From: Streptomyces tsukubensis
Lineage (GTDB): Bacteria > Actinomycetota > Actinomycetes > Streptomycetales > Streptomycetaceae
NCBI RefSeq assembly: GCF_009296025.1
Contig: NZ_CP045178.1
Span: forward strand, 1,426,001 to 1,490,000
Length of the DNA stretch: 64,000 nt
Direction of reading: 5' to 3'
Below the pieces are notes generated by a model. It searched no databases. It saw only the letters and a program-made list of their open reading frames with translations, and had not been told where the DNA came from. Below are positions 1 through 9,720 of this stretch, one piece after another; the first letter of the stretch is position 1; each line of letters starts with the position of its first letter. Made by a program: the position numbers and the translations under genes.

Positions 1-613
1 CGTCGCGGTAGAGCTTCTTAAGTGCGCCCCTGGCGTAGACGGAGCCGGAACCCGTGGCGGCGAATCCGCGCTCCTCGGAACGGCCGCCCGTGACGTCGTA
101 GGAGAAGATGCGGCCCTTCTCGCTGTCCGTGTCGTACCCCGCGAAGAGCGGCACCACCGCGAGGCCCTGCATCGCCATGGAGAGGTTGCCGCGGATCATC
201 GTCGAGAGGCGGTTCGCCTTGCCCTCCAGGGAGAGTTGCGCCCCCTCGACCTTCTCGAAGTGCTCCAGTTCGAGCTGGAAGAGCTTGACCATCTCCACCG
301 CGAGCCCCGCCGTGCCGGCGATGCCGACGGCCGAGTACTCGTCGGCGGGGAAGACCTTCTGCATGTCGCGCGAGGCGATGACATTGCCCATGGTCGCGCG
401 GCGGTCACCGGCCAGCACCACGCCGCCGGGGAAGGTCAGCGCGAGAATGGTCGTGCCGTGCGGGGCTTCGATGGCGCCCTTGAGGGGCGGCAGCGTCTGC
501 TTGCCGGGCAGCAGTTCGGGCTGGTGGTCGGTGAGAAAGTCCATGAAGGACGACGAACCGGGTGTCAGGAAAGCAGCCGGCAGCCGCCCGGTGCTACGAG
601 TGTTGGCTTCCAC
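1..613 (-). CDS. prcB: Proteasome beta subunit, C-terminus cut by window edge
   Basis: Catalytic beta subunit of the bacterial 20S proteasome, which degrades pupylated proteins handed over by the Arc/Mpa ATPase. The visible 204 residues begin with a propeptide of about 53 residues. It ends at the autocleavage site in [10 protein letters not shown], which makes Thr54 the expected N-terminal nucleophile of the mature subunit. The Ntn-hydrolase core follows, with [21 protein letters not shown] and [14 protein letters not shown]. The GTG start at 611-613 is chosen because GGAGGG lies about 8 bases upstream and the propeptide begins normally there. The gene is the last visible one of the minus-strand series arc-dop-pup-prcB; prcA would be expected just outside the window. 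An endonuclease VII-like remnant overlaps its first 49 bases in another frame. Confidence 0.96.
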   Translation of the reverse strand, partial: MEANTRSTGRLPAAFLTPGSSSFMDFLTDHQPELLPGKQTLPPLKGAIEAPHGTTILALTFPGGVVLAGDRRATMGNVIASRDMQKVFPADEYSAVGIAGTAGLAVEMVKLFQLELEHFEKVEGAQLSLEGKANRLSTMIRGNLSMAMQGLAVVPLFAGYDTDSEKGRIFSYDVTGGRSEERGFAATGSGSVYARGALKKLYRD

Positions 614-741
614 GGGTTTCCCTCCAAATAGGCGGCAGCCCGACGAACAGGGTCGGGATCGTCTCCCAACATGCCGATGGCCGAATCGCAGTTGAAGCAC
701 AGTACGCCACGGACCCTACCCGCCCTGTAGCACTGATCCAC
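565..741 (-). pseudogene. Remnant of an endonuclease VII-family gene between pup and prcB
   Basis: A frame ending in TGA at 565-567 encodes the C-terminal signature of the endonuclease VII (HNH, treble-clef) family: [18 protein letters not shown] followed by [18 protein letters not shown]. Intact relatives read about D-H-C-H-x-T-G-R-V-R-G-L-L-C-F-N-C-N. Here the DHCH portion has become D-Q-C-Y, so both active-site histidines are gone. The only in-frame start close by is GTG at 739-741, giving 58 residues. The frame stays open upstream through the end of pup but shows no CxxC pair and no resemblance to the family's N-terminal half. The 3' end overlaps the prcB start in a different frame. Intact endonuclease VII-like genes at this position in other Streptomyces are recalled, not checked. 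It could still be expressed as a small protein. Confidence 0.6.
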
Positions 742-872
742 CTGGGTGACCCGGGCGGAATCCGGTGTATGCGGTGTGCGGGCGGTGCGGGTGCGGTTGC
801 GCGACGGCCGTGGCCGCGCGACGCGCCGGGAGGAAGGGGCCTCCCGCCCGGCGCGGTCCGCAGTGGTGACCC

Positions 873-1091
873 CTACTGGCCACCCTTTTGCACAAAACTC
901 CGCACGAAGTCCTCGGCGTTCTCCTCAAGCACATCGTCGATTTCGTCCAGCACGGAGTCCACGTCGTCCGACAGCTTCTCCTGGCGCTCCTTGAGGTCCT
1001 CGGAGCCCTGCGCGTCCTGCGCCTGCTCCTCGGTCTCCTCCGTGGAACGTGTGGCCTTCTGCTGCCCGCCGTCGGTGTCCTTGGTCGCCAT
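873..1091 (-). CDS. pup: Prokaryotic ubiquitin-like protein Pup
   Basis: 72-residue protein modifier that is coupled to substrate lysines by PafA, marking them for the proteasome. It is acidic and expected to be largely disordered, with a helical central segment (EDLKERQEKLSDDVDSVLDE) that docks on the Arc coiled coil. It ends in Gly-Gly-Gln, so the terminal Gln must be deamidated to Glu by Dop before ligation. The start is the ATG of MATKDTDGGQ, preceded by GGTGAGG at a good distance; a ten-residue extension from an upstream GTG is unlikely. It lies between dop and prcB on the same strand. Confidence 0.97.
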   Translation of the reverse strand: MATKDTDGGQQKATRSTEETEEQAQDAQGSEDLKERQEKLSDDVDSVLDEIDDVLEENAEDFVRSFVQKGGQ

Positions 1092-1232
1092 ATACCTCAC
1101 CCCGCTCGGTTCGACGTACAAGATCAGATTCTTCAGACCCTACAAGCAGGGCCGGAGATCGGCCCCGCCTTTGTCCCAACGTAGGCGGCCCATTCCGATG
1201 ATTCCCGTCGGGGACGTCTTTCAGGCACCGGA

Positions 1233-2744
1233 TCAGTTGCCGGACAGGACGCGAACGAGTTCTTCCGCGGTCCTGCACCGGTCGAGGAGTTCTTTCACGT
1301 GATTACGTGTACCGCGCAGCGGTTCCAGGGTCGGAACCCGCTGGAGCGAGTCGTGACCCGGGAGATCGAAGATGACCGAGTCCCACGAAGCCGCCGCGAC
1401 GTCATCGGCGTACTGTTCGAGACACCGCCCGCGGAAGTAGGCCCTGGTGTCCTCAGGAGGCGCCGTCACGGCCCTGGTGACCTCGCTCTCGTCCAGCAGC
1501 CGCTGCATCTTGCCGCGGGACGCCAGCCGGTTGTAGAGCCCCTTGTCGGGCCGTACGTCCGCGTACTGGAGGTCGACCAGGTGCAGCCGCGCCGCGTCCC
1601 AGTCCAGGTCGTCGCGGCGGCGGTACCCCTCCATCAGCTCCCGCTTGGCGACCCAGTCCAGCTCGCCCGACAGGCTCATCGGGTCGTTCTCCAGCCGGTT
1701 CAGGACGTCCTCCCACCTCGTGAGGATGTCCCTGGTCTGGTCGTCCGCGTCCGAGCCGTACCGTTCCTCGACGTACTTCCTCGCGAGTTCGAAGTACTCC
1801 ATCTGGAGCTGCACCGCGGTGAGGGTGCGCCCGCTGCGGAGCGTGACGAGGTGGCTGAGGGAGGCGTCGTGCGAGACCTGGTGCAGGGTGCGCACCGGCT
1901 GGTCGACCGCGAGGTCGACCGCGATGAAGCCGTCCTCGATCATGGCGAGGACCAGTGAGGTGGTGCCGAGCTTGAGATAGGTCGAGATCTCGGACAGGTT
2001 CGCGTCACCGATGATGACGTGCAGCCTGCGGTATTTCTCGGCGTCGGAGTGCGGCTCGTCCCTGGTGTTGATGATGGGCCGTTTGAGTGTGGTCTCCAGG
2101 CCCACCTCGACCTCGAAGTAGTCGGCGCGCTGGCTGAGCTGGAAGCCGTGCTCGTGGCCGTCCTGCCCTATGCCGACCCGCCCGGCACCTGTGACGACCT
2201 GACGGGAGACGAAGAACGGCGTGAGGTGGCGCACGATGTCGGAGAACGGGGTCTCCCGCTTCATCAGATAGTTCTCGTGCGTGCCGTACGAGGCTCCCTT
2301 GTTGTCGGTGTTGTTCTTGTACAGGTGGATCGGCTGGGCGCCCGGCAGCTGTGCGGCGCGCTCCGCCGCCTCCGCCATGATGCGCTCGCCGGCCTTGTCC
2401 CACAGGACCGCGTCCCTGGGGTTGGTGATCTCGGGGGAGCTGTACTCCGGGTGCGCGTGGTCCACGTACAGCCGTGCGCCGTTGGTGAGGATGACATTGG
2501 CGAGGCCGATGTCCTCGTCGGTGAGCTGGCTGGAGTCGGCTGCCTCCCTGGCGAGGTCGAATCCCCGTGCGTCCCGCAACGGGTTCTCCTCCTCGAAGTC
2601 CCAGCGGGCGCGTCGCGCCCTGTGCATCGCCGCGGCGTAGGCGTTGACGATCTGGGACGAGGTGAGCATGGCATTGGCGTTCGGGTGGCCAGGGACGGAG
2701 ATGCCGTACTCCGTCTCGATGCCCATTACTCGCCGTACGGTCAT
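1233..2744 (-). CDS. dop: Pup deamidase/depupylase
   Basis: 503-residue member of the Dop/PafA carboxylate-amine ligase fold. Dop deamidates the C-terminal Gln of Pup and also removes Pup from substrates, using ATP as cofactor. The N-terminus [16 protein letters not shown] is the family hallmark that supplies nucleotide and metal ligands. [13 protein letters not shown] carries the aspartate of the Dop active-site loop, and [20 protein letters not shown] and [12 protein letters not shown] are further conserved blocks. PafA would not be found beside pup in this arrangement. The ATG start has AGGAGGG six bases upstream. It lies 141 bases upstream of the pup start in the same direction. Confidence 0.95.
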   Translation of the reverse strand: MTVRRVMGIETEYGISVPGHPNANAMLTSSQIVNAYAAAMHRARRARWDFEEENPLRDARGFDLAREAADSSQLTDEDIGLANVILTNGARLYVDHAHPEYSSPEITNPRDAVLWDKAGERIMAEAAERAAQLPGAQPIHLYKNNTDNKGASYGTHENYLMKRETPFSDIVRHLTPFFVSRQVVTGAGRVGIGQDGHEHGFQLSQRADYFEVEVGLETTLKRPIINTRDEPHSDAEKYRRLHVIIGDANLSEISTYLKLGTTSLVLAMIEDGFIAVDLAVDQPVRTLHQVSHDASLSHLVTLRSGRTLTAVQLQMEYFELARKYVEERYGSDADDQTRDILTRWEDVLNRLENDPMSLSGELDWVAKRELMEGYRRRDDLDWDAARLHLVDLQYADVRPDKGLYNRLASRGKMQRLLDESEVTRAVTAPPEDTRAYFRGRCLEQYADDVAAASWDSVIFDLPGHDSLQRVPTLEPLRGTRNHVKELLDRCRTAEELVRVLSGN

Positions 2745-2982
2745 GCGGCCCTCCTAGCCCGACGCCGCCCCCGGACGGGGACGACGCTCAAGTACCGCTG
2801 GTCTTCCGATGCGCGTGCGGTGCCCGTGTATACCCGCGCCGCGCGACTCGGTGGTACCGAAGAGCCTAGAACGCCTCTGCGCTGGTGGGGAGATCATTAC
2901 CGGCATTGCTCCGGTCCGGGTCGAGCCCGAAAAGCAGTCGGCTGCGGGTACTCACGAAGGAGACCCGCAGCCGCCCTGTCTT

Positions 2983-4749
2983 TTACAGGTACTGACCGGT
3001 GTTCGCCACCGTGTCGATGGAGCGTCCGGTGTCCGCGCCCTGCTTTCCGGTGACGAGGGTGCGGATGTAGACAATCCGCTCGCCCTTCTTACCGGAGATC
3101 CTGGCCCAGTCGTCCGGGTTGGTGGTGTTGGGCAGGTCCTCGTTCTCCTTGAACTCGTCCACGCATGCCTGGAGGAGGTGGGAGACCCGAATGCCCTTCT
3201 GGTTCTGTTCGAGGAAGGCCTTGATGGCCATCTTCTTGGCGCGACCCACGATGTTCTCGATCATCGCGCCCGAGTTGAAGTCCTTGAAGTACAGGACTTC
3301 CTTGTCGCCATTGGCGTACGTGACCTCCAGGAAGCGGTTCTCCTCGGATTCCGCGTACATCTGCTCCACGACGGACTGGATCATCCCGCCGACCGTGGAG
3401 GACCGGTCGCTGCCGTGTTCCGCCAGGTCGTCCGTGTGCAGCGGAAGTCGCTGTGTCAGGTACTTGGCGAAAATGTCCCTGGCGGCCTCGGCGTCCGGGC
3501 GCTCGATCTTGATCTTCACATCGAGCCGTCCCGGGCGCAGGATCGCCGGGTCGATCATGTCCTCACGGTTGGAGGCGCCGATTACGATGACGTTCTCCAG
3601 CCCCTCCACACCGTCGATCTCGGCGAGCAGCTGCGGGACGATGGTGTTCTCCACGTCCGAGCTGACACCGGAGCCACGGGTACGGAACAGGGACTCCATC
3701 TCATCGAAGAAGACGATGACCGGGGTGCCCTCGCTGGCCTTCTCCCTCGCACGCTGGAAGACGAGCCGGATGTGGCGCTCGGTCTCTCCCACGTACTTGT
3801 TGAGGAGCTCGGGTCCCTTGATGTTCAGGAAGTAGCTCTTGCCCGACGCCTGCCCCGTCACCTCCGCCACCTTCTTGGCGAGCGAGTTGGCGACGGCCTT
3901 GGCGATAAGAGTCTTGCCGCAGCCCGGCGGACCGTACAGCAGGACACCCTTCGGCGGCCTCAGCTCGTGCTCCTTGAAGAGGTCCGGGTAGAGGTAAGGA
4001 AGCTCGACCGCGTCGCGGATCAGCTCGATCTGGTTTCCCAGGCCGCCGATCTGCTCGTAGCCGATGTCCGGGACCTCTTCCAGGACGAGCTCTTCGACCT
4101 CGCTCTTCGGCACGACCTCGTAGACGTACCCGGAGCGGGGTTCGAGCAGCAGGGCGTCGCCCGGCCTGATGGTGATGTCGAGAAGCGGCTCGGCGAGCCG
4201 GACCACGCGCTCTTCATCGGTGTGCCCGACGACGAGTGCGCGCTCGCCGTCCTCCAGGACCTCCTTGAGGGTGACGATGTCACCGGCACGCTCGTACTCC
4301 ATGGCCTCGACCACGTTGAGCGCTTCGTTGAGCATGACCTCCTGGCCACGCCTGAGCTCTTCCAGTTCCACTTCCGGGCTGACGTTCACCCGGAGCTTGC
4401 GGCCCCCGGTGAAGATGTCGGCCGTGCCGTCCTCATTGGCCGCGAGGAACACCCCGAAACCCGCCGGCGGCTGCGCGAGCCGGTCGACCTCCTCCTTGAG
4501 GGCCACGATCTGGTCGCGGGCCTCGCGGAGTGTGTTCGCGAGCCGTTCGTTCTGTGCGGACACGCCGGCCAGATTGGTCTGCAGCTCGACGATCCGTTCC
4601 TCAAGAATCCTCGTATGCCGCGGAGAGTCGGCGAGCTTGCGTCGCAGGACGGCGATCTCCTGCTCAAGATAAGCAACCTGCCCGGCCGGGTCTTCGGACC
4701 CTCGTCCCGGGCGGATGCCGCGGTTCATGTCGTCGTCGTTGGCTGCCAC
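2983..4749 (-). CDS. arc: Proteasome-associated AAA ATPase (Arc/Mpa)
   Basis: 588-residue AAA+ unfoldase that recognises Pup and threads pupylated substrates into the 20S core. In order: a coiled coil (about residues 24-92) that binds Pup, two OB-fold segments (about 95-230), and the AAA module with Walker A GPPGCGKT (273-280), Walker [10 protein letters not shown] and sensor region [18 protein letters not shown]. The protein ends in GQYL, the proteasome-docking tail in which the penultimate Tyr is essential in mycobacterial Mpa. The GTG start (V-A-A-N-D-D-D) is preferred because AGGAGG lies eight bases before it; a TTG six codons earlier would bury that site. It diverges from the ferredoxin gene. 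Confidence 0.96.
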   Translation of the reverse strand: MAANDDDMNRGIRPGRGSEDPAGQVAYLEQEIAVLRRKLADSPRHTRILEERIVELQTNLAGVSAQNERLANTLREARDQIVALKEEVDRLAQPPAGFGVFLAANEDGTADIFTGGRKLRVNVSPEVELEELRRGQEVMLNEALNVVEAMEYERAGDIVTLKEVLEDGERALVVGHTDEERVVRLAEPLLDITIRPGDALLLEPRSGYVYEVVPKSEVEELVLEEVPDIGYEQIGGLGNQIELIRDAVELPYLYPDLFKEHELRPPKGVLLYGPPGCGKTLIAKAVANSLAKKVAEVTGQASGKSYFLNIKGPELLNKYVGETERHIRLVFQRAREKASEGTPVIVFFDEMESLFRTRGSGVSSDVENTIVPQLLAEIDGVEGLENVIVIGASNREDMIDPAILRPGRLDVKIKIERPDAEAARDIFAKYLTQRLPLHTDDLAEHGSDRSSTVGGMIQSVVEQMYAESEENRFLEVTYANGDKEVLYFKDFNSGAMIENIVGRAKKMAIKAFLEQNQKGIRVSHLLQACVDEFKENEDLPNTTNPDDWARISGKKGERIVYIRTLVTGKQGADTGRSIDTVANTGQYL

Positions 4750-5014
4750 GGTCCTCACCTCCTCCAAGGGGAGCTGGACGCTTCCAGACCCTACCTGGGT
4801 GGGTGTCGATTGAAACCCCTAGATCACAAAGACGGTCGAGGTGTGTCCGATCTTCACCCTTGCGCTCTCCCTCTCGCTTGGGGGATACCCACCCATCCAC
4901 ATTCGAAAGCGGCCGGTTGTATCGTCGAAGTGTTCAACACCCGTCAGAGCTGGCCCGACTTGCTTCAGTGTTGGTTGCCGGTCGGTTCGCTCGACGCAGG
5001 AAACGGCAGGAGAT

Positions 5015-5329
5015 ATGACCGTGCAGCAGGAGGCCGAGTCCGCCACCGAGGGCCATGATCCGCTGGAGGTCTGGATCGACCAGGACCTGTGTACCGGCGA
5101 CGGGATCTGCGCGCAGTACGCGCCGGAGGTCTTCGAGCTGGACATCGACGGTCTGGCTTATGTGAAGAGCGATGACGACGAATTGCTCCAGTCGCCGGGG
5201 GCGACGACGAGGGTCCCGCTGACATTGCTCAGCGATGTGGTGGACTCCGCGAAGGAATGTCCGGGCGACTGCATTCATGTACGTCGCGTTTCGGACAGGG
5301 TCGAGGTGTACGGCCCCGAGGCCGAGTAA
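5015..5329 (+). CDS. Ferredoxin, probably [3Fe-4S]
   Basis: 104-residue acidic electron carrier. Cysteines in DLCTGDGICAQYAPEVF and in KECPGDCIHV give the C-x5-C ... C-P pattern of the small actinobacterial ferredoxins; the position of the missing cluster cysteine suggests a three-iron cluster, which is inference. Such proteins commonly feed electrons to cytochromes P450, but no P450 is in this window. The ATG start follows GGCAGGAGAT. The gene diverges from arc across a 265-base region and ends before a strong terminator. Its link with the proteasome locus is positional only. Confidence 0.88.
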   Translation: MTVQQEAESATEGHDPLEVWIDQDLCTGDGICAQYAPEVFELDIDGLAYVKSDDDELLQSPGATTRVPLTLLSDVVDSAKECPGDCIHVRRVSDRVEVYGPEAE

Positions 5330-5366
5330 TACGTGGCCGACCGGTGCGCCGCACCGGGAAAACGTT

Positions 5367-5406
5367 GACTGTGCCCGCCGGGAATCCCGGCGGGCACAGT
5401 CTTTTT
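5367..5406 (+). terminator. Rho-independent terminator after the ferredoxin gene
   Basis: A perfect 16-bp stem (5367-5382 with 5386-5401, core TGCCCGCCGGG) closes on the three-base loop AAT and is followed by TTTTT at 5402-5406. It lies 37 bases after the ferredoxin stop. Confidence 0.9.
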
Positions 5407-5511
5407 CCGGCCGTATCAGCTTCCGGCAGTATCAGCCCGGTTGAAGGGCACCGGGCAGCCCCTCAGGGGGAAATGGGCGTTTCATCCCCTGTGTGGCTCA
5501 TGTCTGTTGCG

Positions 5512-6111
5512 TCACATCGCACGGGTCCCGGCGGGCACACTCCGGACGAAGGTGTTGTCGCGCCAGCGCCACTGCGCCTTCTTGTGGGTGTCGGGGCAGC
5601 AGCGCGGGACGTCGAGCGAGGAGTAGCCGAGCAGTGTCGCGGCGACGGTCGCGGAGTGCACGCCGAAGTCGTCGACGGTCAGCCGGTCCTTCGGGTCGAC
5701 GAGGGTGGCCACGACGCGCGCGGTGGCATCGGTGGCCGACGCGCGGGTGAGGACGTAGACACCGTCGGGCGGGGTGCCCGAACCCGCCGGGCAGTGCACC
5801 ACGGCCACCGTCTCGGGGTTGCCGTCACCGTCGAGATCCGCCGCCGCGTGCTGGGCCACGACGGGTTCTTCCCGGTCCCCGCCGGCGCCCGGCGCGCATC
5901 TCAGCGGATAGTCGGCGGTGGAGGCGGCAGGGGCGGCGGCCCGGTGGTGTCCGGACCCTGCGGAGGGCTCGGGCCCCTTGGACGCGGCCGCGGCGCCTGG
6001 CTGGATGAACGAGGCACCGGCGACGGCGGCGGCCAGAGCGGCCGCCGTGGCGAGCCAGTGGATGGGGCGGGTGCGCGTGTGCGCGAGTTCCGGGACGGCG
6101 GAGGGCTGCAC
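5512..6111 (-). CDS. Membrane-anchored secreted protein of unknown function
   Basis: 199 residues with a short basic N-terminus, one hydrophobic segment (WLATAAALAAAVAGASFI, about residues 18-36) and a Gly/Pro/Ala linker before an extracellular domain. That domain contains HAAADLDGDGNPETVAVVHC, a calcium-loop-like pattern typical of FG-GAP or VCBS repeats, and several cysteines including a Cys-Cys pair near the C-terminus. The GTG start is favoured because AGGAG stands nine bases upstream; a start 19 codons earlier lacks such a site. No family is recognised. It could be a single VCBS-like unit or a lineage-specific wall protein. Confidence 0.65.
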   Translation of the reverse strand: MQPSAVPELAHTRTRPIHWLATAAALAAAVAGASFIQPGAAAASKGPEPSAGSGHHRAAAPAASTADYPLRCAPGAGGDREEPVVAQHAAADLDGDGNPETVAVVHCPAGSGTPPDGVYVLTRASATDATARVVATLVDPKDRLTVDDFGVHSATVAATLLGYSSLDVPRCCPDTHKKAQWRWRDNTFVRSVPAGTRAM

Positions 6112-6263
6112 GAGGAAAGTGTCTCCTGTGAGGGCTGTGCCGGTGGGATGGCGAGCATGGTGCCACACCTCACAGCCGGGAGGGAACGGCGGGGTGCCAC
6201 AACGGTCCCAGGAGCACTGCGGGCAGACAGTCCGGACGGAGCCGCTGACCGGTCAACGAAAGA

Positions 6264-6309
6264 GCGCCGCCGCCCGGTTCCCGATGTGGTGGGGAACTGG
6301 ACGGCGGCG
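6264..6309 (-). terminator. Hairpin downstream of trmI
   Basis: An inverted repeat (about 6265-6282 with 6292-6309, 16 of 18 positions paired) lies directly after the trmI stop on the minus strand. It has no T-run, which is common for Streptomyces terminators. Confidence 0.6.
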
Positions 6310-6325
6310 TCGGCGTGTTGGTGGC

Positions 6326-7234
6326 TCAGCGGGCGGTGGGGGTGCCGCCGTCCGCGTTGGGGCCGGTGTAGTCGTCGCCGTAGGAGCCCTTGGCGGGGCG
6401 GCGGCGGCGCATGGGCGGCTCGACACCGTCGGCCAGGCGGCGCGCGGTGAGGAGGAAGCCGGTGTGGCCGATCATCCGGTGGTCGGGGCGGACAGCCAGG
6501 CCCTCGATGTGCCAGTTGCGCACCATCGTCTCCCAGGCCGAGGGCTCGTTGAAGCCGCCGATCTCACGGATGGACTCGACGGTCCTCGCCATCTGGGTGG
6601 TGGTGGCCACGTAGGCACAGAGGATGCCGCCGGGGACGAGCGCCTTGGAGACGGCCTCCAGGCACTCCCAGGGGGCGAGCATGTCGAGGATGACCCGGTC
6701 GACCTCGGTGTCGCTCAGGTTGTCCTGGAGGTCGCCCACGGTCAGCTCCCACGCGGGGTGCGGGCCTCCGAAGTACCGCTCCACGTTGCCCTGGGCGATC
6801 TCGGCGAAGTCGGCACGGCGCTCGTAGCTGTGCAGCATGCCCTGGTCGCCGATGGCGCGCAGCAGGAAGGCGCTGAGCGATCCGGAGCCGACGCCCGCCT
6901 CGACGACGCGCGCGCCGGGGAAGATGTCAGCGAAGGACAGGATCTGCCCCGCGTCCTTGGGGTAGACCACGGCGGCGCCGCGGGGCATGGAAAGGACGTA
7001 GTCGGGGAGCAGGGGGCGCAGCGCCAGATAGGCGACGTTCCCCGTGGTACGGACAACACTGCCCTCGGGAGCGCCGATCAGCTCGTCGTGCGGGAAGGAA
7101 CCCTTGTGGGTGTGGAAATTCTTCCCGGCGTCGAGCGTGAACGTGTAGTGGCGTCCCTTGGGGTCGGTGAGCTGGACCTGGTCCCCGACTTCGAAGGGCC
7201 CGCGTCGGCGGGCGGCACCGGTCGGTTCGGACAT
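6326..7234 (-). CDS. trmI: tRNA (adenine-N1)-methyltransferase, m1A58-forming
   Basis: 302-residue SAM-dependent enzyme that methylates N1 of adenine 58 in the T-loop of tRNAs; the family works as a homotetramer. An N-terminal small beta domain (about 10-70) precedes a Rossmann methyltransferase domain with the SAM-binding block VVEAGVGSGSLSAFLL. The motif DRVILDMLAPWECLE supplies the catalytic aspartate, and the C-terminal part is NWHIEGLAVRPDHRMIGHTG. In actinobacteria this gene is typically found near the proteasome cluster, as here. A basic tail of about 30 residues follows the conserved domain. Confidence 0.92.
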   Translation of the reverse strand: MSEPTGAARRRGPFEVGDQVQLTDPKGRHYTFTLDAGKNFHTHKGSFPHDELIGAPEGSVVRTTGNVAYLALRPLLPDYVLSMPRGAAVVYPKDAGQILSFADIFPGARVVEAGVGSGSLSAFLLRAIGDQGMLHSYERRADFAEIAQGNVERYFGGPHPAWELTVGDLQDNLSDTEVDRVILDMLAPWECLEAVSKALVPGGILCAYVATTTQMARTVESIREIGGFNEPSAWETMVRNWHIEGLAVRPDHRMIGHTGFLLTARRLADGVEPPMRRRRPAKGSYGDDYTGPNADGGTPTAR

Positions 7235-7323
7235 GTGACCAGCCTACCGGTCCGCCGGATGGGTGGAGACCAGCCGGGTGGTCCCCGGCCGGGGCGCGAC
7301 CACCGGGTTCGCGCCCCGGTGAG

Positions 7324-8571
7324 CTACGCGGGGCGGGCCATCGCCTTGACGAAGGCGCGCTCGACGTCGGCGGCGGAGAGCACACCGTAGATCTCGCCGC
7401 CGTCCTCCACCACCAGGTACTCGGTGGCGGGGTGGGAGCGCAGGGTGTCGAGCAGTGGTTCTCCGGCCAGCTCCGCCGGTACGCGCATGCCCTCGGTGAG
7501 GTCCTGGGCGAGGCCGCTGACGGCGACCCAGGGGCGCCGGTGTTCCGGGACGCCGACGATCGCGGCCTCTCTGACCAGAGCGAGCGGTTCACCGCCCGGG
7601 TCCACGACGACCAGGGCACGTGCCCCGGCGTCATTGGCCCTGCGCAGTGCCTCGGAGAGCGGGGTGGCCGGCTCGACCGGGACTGCCCTGCGGGTGAGGG
7701 TGCGGGCGCGGAGGTCGGGGAGGTGTTCGCGGAGCCTGGCCATGCGCAGGCTGTTGCCCGCGCCAGTCCAGATGATCGCCGCGAGGATCGCCGCGAGCAG
7801 GGCGTCCATGACCGTGTCCATGCCGGTGCTCCGGGCGGGTTCGCCGCCGAGGACGCCGGACTGGGTGAGGAGCGGGAGCCCGATGAGAACGGTGACGGCG
7901 AGGGCGCGGCCGACCCAGGCGGCGGCGATGGTGCCGCTCATGGGCTTGCCTGTGATCTTCCATACGACGGCGCGGAGCATCCTGCCGCCGTCGAGAGGCA
8001 GCCCCGGCAGCAGGTTGAACGCGGCGACCAGCAGGTTGGAGATCATCAGCCCCGCGAGCAGGACGCCGGGGACGGTGCCGGGCTCGACCGTCCGCAGGAC
8101 GAGGTAGAAGACGCCGGACAGGACGATCGAGAGCAGCGGCCCCACGAAGGCGAGAACGAACTCCCTGCCGGGGGTCTCGGTCTCCTTCTCGATCTCGGAG
8201 ACACCGCCGAAGAACTGGAGCTGGATGCGGCGCACCGGGAGCTTGAAGCGGAGCGCGGCGACCGTGTGGGCCAGCTCGTGGATGAGTACCGAGGCGTAGA
8301 AGGCGACCGCGAAGAAGAGCGAGACGAGATAGCGGGCGGCGCCGAGCTCGGGCAGGATCCGGTCGAGCTGCCCGCCGAAGACCCAGGTGATGAGTGCGGC
8401 GACGAGGAACCAGCTCGGCGCGACGTAGACGGGCACACCGAAGGGGCGGCCCATGAGGAGGCCGCCGCCCGGTTCGCGGGGGCGGTCCGGTTTGCGTTTT
8501 CCGGGCGGCGCGGAGCGGCCGTCCGCTCCGGAGCCGGGCTGCGGCTCCCCGTTGTCGCCGCGTTCGTCCAC
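7324..8571 (-). CDS. Site-2-protease-family M50 metallopeptidase with CBS pair
   Basis: 415-residue integral membrane protein. The zinc site is visible as LIHELAHTVAAL (HExxH), and the distal ligand lies in NLLPGLPLDGGRML. About six hydrophobic segments span residues 45-270. The C-terminal 130 residues carry a pair of CBS motifs (PLSEALRRANDAGARALVVV and EYLVVEDGGEIYGVLSAADV), the class known as Rip3-like proteases. Such proteases cleave within the membrane, often to release anti-sigma factors, while the CBS pair senses a nucleotide; the substrate here is unknown. Start is a GTG. The gene diverges from the RecB-family nuclease. Confidence 0.88.
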   Translation of the reverse strand: MDERGDNGEPQPGSGADGRSAPPGKRKPDRPREPGGGLLMGRPFGVPVYVAPSWFLVAALITWVFGGQLDRILPELGAARYLVSLFFAVAFYASVLIHELAHTVAALRFKLPVRRIQLQFFGGVSEIEKETETPGREFVLAFVGPLLSIVLSGVFYLVLRTVEPGTVPGVLLAGLMISNLLVAAFNLLPGLPLDGGRMLRAVVWKITGKPMSGTIAAAWVGRALAVTVLIGLPLLTQSGVLGGEPARSTGMDTVMDALLAAILAAIIWTGAGNSLRMARLREHLPDLRARTLTRRAVPVEPATPLSEALRRANDAGARALVVVDPGGEPLALVREAAIVGVPEHRRPWVAVSGLAQDLTEGMRVPAELAGEPLLDTLRSHPATEYLVVEDGGEIYGVLSAADVERAFVKAMARPA

Positions 8572-8770
8572 GGTGTTCTCGGTCCCCTCGTTCGGAGCGT
8601 TCTTCGCTCTGGGCGTCCCGCGCTCGGCGCGTTCCTCGCTCTGTATGACCTGGCCCTCGTTTTCTGCGGCCCGGCTCCCGGCGGCCGGCTACCTACGATC
8701 ATGCAGTGTGCGGTGTCTGCCGTCGATGGTATGCGGCTTCTGTCGGTGGTGGGTCGTAGGCTCTGTCGAC

Positions 8771-9706
8771 ATGGAAAGAAGCTCCGAGGTCGTCACGCGG
8801 GCGGCCCGTCCGTCGTCTCTCTCGCCCTCACGGGCGAGCGACTTCATGCAGTGCCCCCTTCTGTACCGGTTCCGGGTGATCGACAGGCTCCCCGAGAAGC
8901 CGAGCGAGGCGGCCACCCGCGGCACCCTCGTACACGCGGTGCTTGAACGGCTTTTCGACGCCCCGGCCGAGGAGCGTACGGCCTCGGAGGCGAAGGCCCT
9001 GATCCCGGGGCAGTGGGACAGGCTCCGCACGGCCAGGCCCGAGCTGGCCGAACTCTTCGACGATCTCGCGCGGGAGGGTGCGGGTGAGCAGGGAGCGGCC
9101 GAGGGGGAAGAGCCGGCCCCGTCCGGCGAGGAACGGCTCGCGCGCTGGCTCGGTGAGGCGGAGCGGCTGGTCGAGCGGTGGTTCACGCTGGAGGACCCGA
9201 CGCGCCTCGAACCCGCCGAGCGCGAGCTGTTCGTGGAGGCCGAGCTGGATTCCGGGCTGCGCCTGCGGGGCATCATCGACCGGGTCGACGTGGCGCCGAC
9301 CGGCGAGGTGCGGATCGTCGACTACAAGACGGGCAAGGCCCCCCGCCCCCAGTACCAGGAGGGCGCGCTCTTCCAGATGAAGTTCTACGCCCTGGTGGTG
9401 TGGCGGTTGAAGGGCGTTGTCCCACGCCGTCTCCAGCTCGTCTATCTGGGCAGCGGCGATGTCCTCACCTACGATCCCGTCCCCGCGGATCTGGAGCGGG
9501 TGGAGCGCAAGCTGCACGCGCTGTGGGACGCGATCAGGACGGCGACCGAGACGGGCGAGTGGCTGCCGAGGCCGACGAAGCTGTGCGGCTGGTGCGACCA
9601 CAGGGCGGTCTGCCCCGAATTCGGCGGTACTCCCCCGCCCTACCCACTGCCCGTCGGGCCGCCTGAGTCCGAGGCCGTCGCGCAGGGCAGAATGAAGGTC
9701 GATTAG
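8771..9706 (+). CDS. RecB-family PD-(D/E)XK nuclease
   Basis: 311-residue stand-alone nuclease domain of the PDDEXK_1/Cas4-like type. LSPSRASDFMQCPLLYRFR is the family's N-terminal signature with the first cluster cysteine. GIIDRVDV and RIVDYKTGK give the D...(D/E)xK metal centre. LCGWCDHRAVCPEF near the C-terminus supplies three more cysteines, so a [4Fe-4S] cluster is likely. No helicase partner is adjacent, and nothing around it suggests CRISPR. The ATG at 8771 is chosen because the conserved domain begins shortly after it. The gene runs into a response regulator 14 bases downstream and may be cotranscribed with it. Confidence 0.87.
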   Translation: MERSSEVVTRAARPSSLSPSRASDFMQCPLLYRFRVIDRLPEKPSEAATRGTLVHAVLERLFDAPAEERTASEAKALIPGQWDRLRTARPELAELFDDLAREGAGEQGAAEGEEPAPSGEERLARWLGEAERLVERWFTLEDPTRLEPAERELFVEAELDSGLRLRGIIDRVDVAPTGEVRIVDYKTGKAPRPQYQEGALFQMKFYALVVWRLKGVVPRRLQLVYLGSGDVLTYDPVPADLERVERKLHALWDAIRTATETGEWLPRPTKLCGWCDHRAVCPEFGGTPPPYPLPVGPPESEAVAQGRMKVD

Positions 9707-9720
9707 CTGAGGAGACTTAC

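Noticed and set aside
2809..5058. Long open frame (749 codons) on the plus strand
   Set aside because: It is antisense to arc and runs through the divergent promoter; its composition is a mirror of the real gene and it has no family features.
8771..9706. Cas4 nuclease
   Set aside because: The fold is similar, but there are no CRISPR or other cas genes; the stand-alone RecB-family form is common in Streptomyces.
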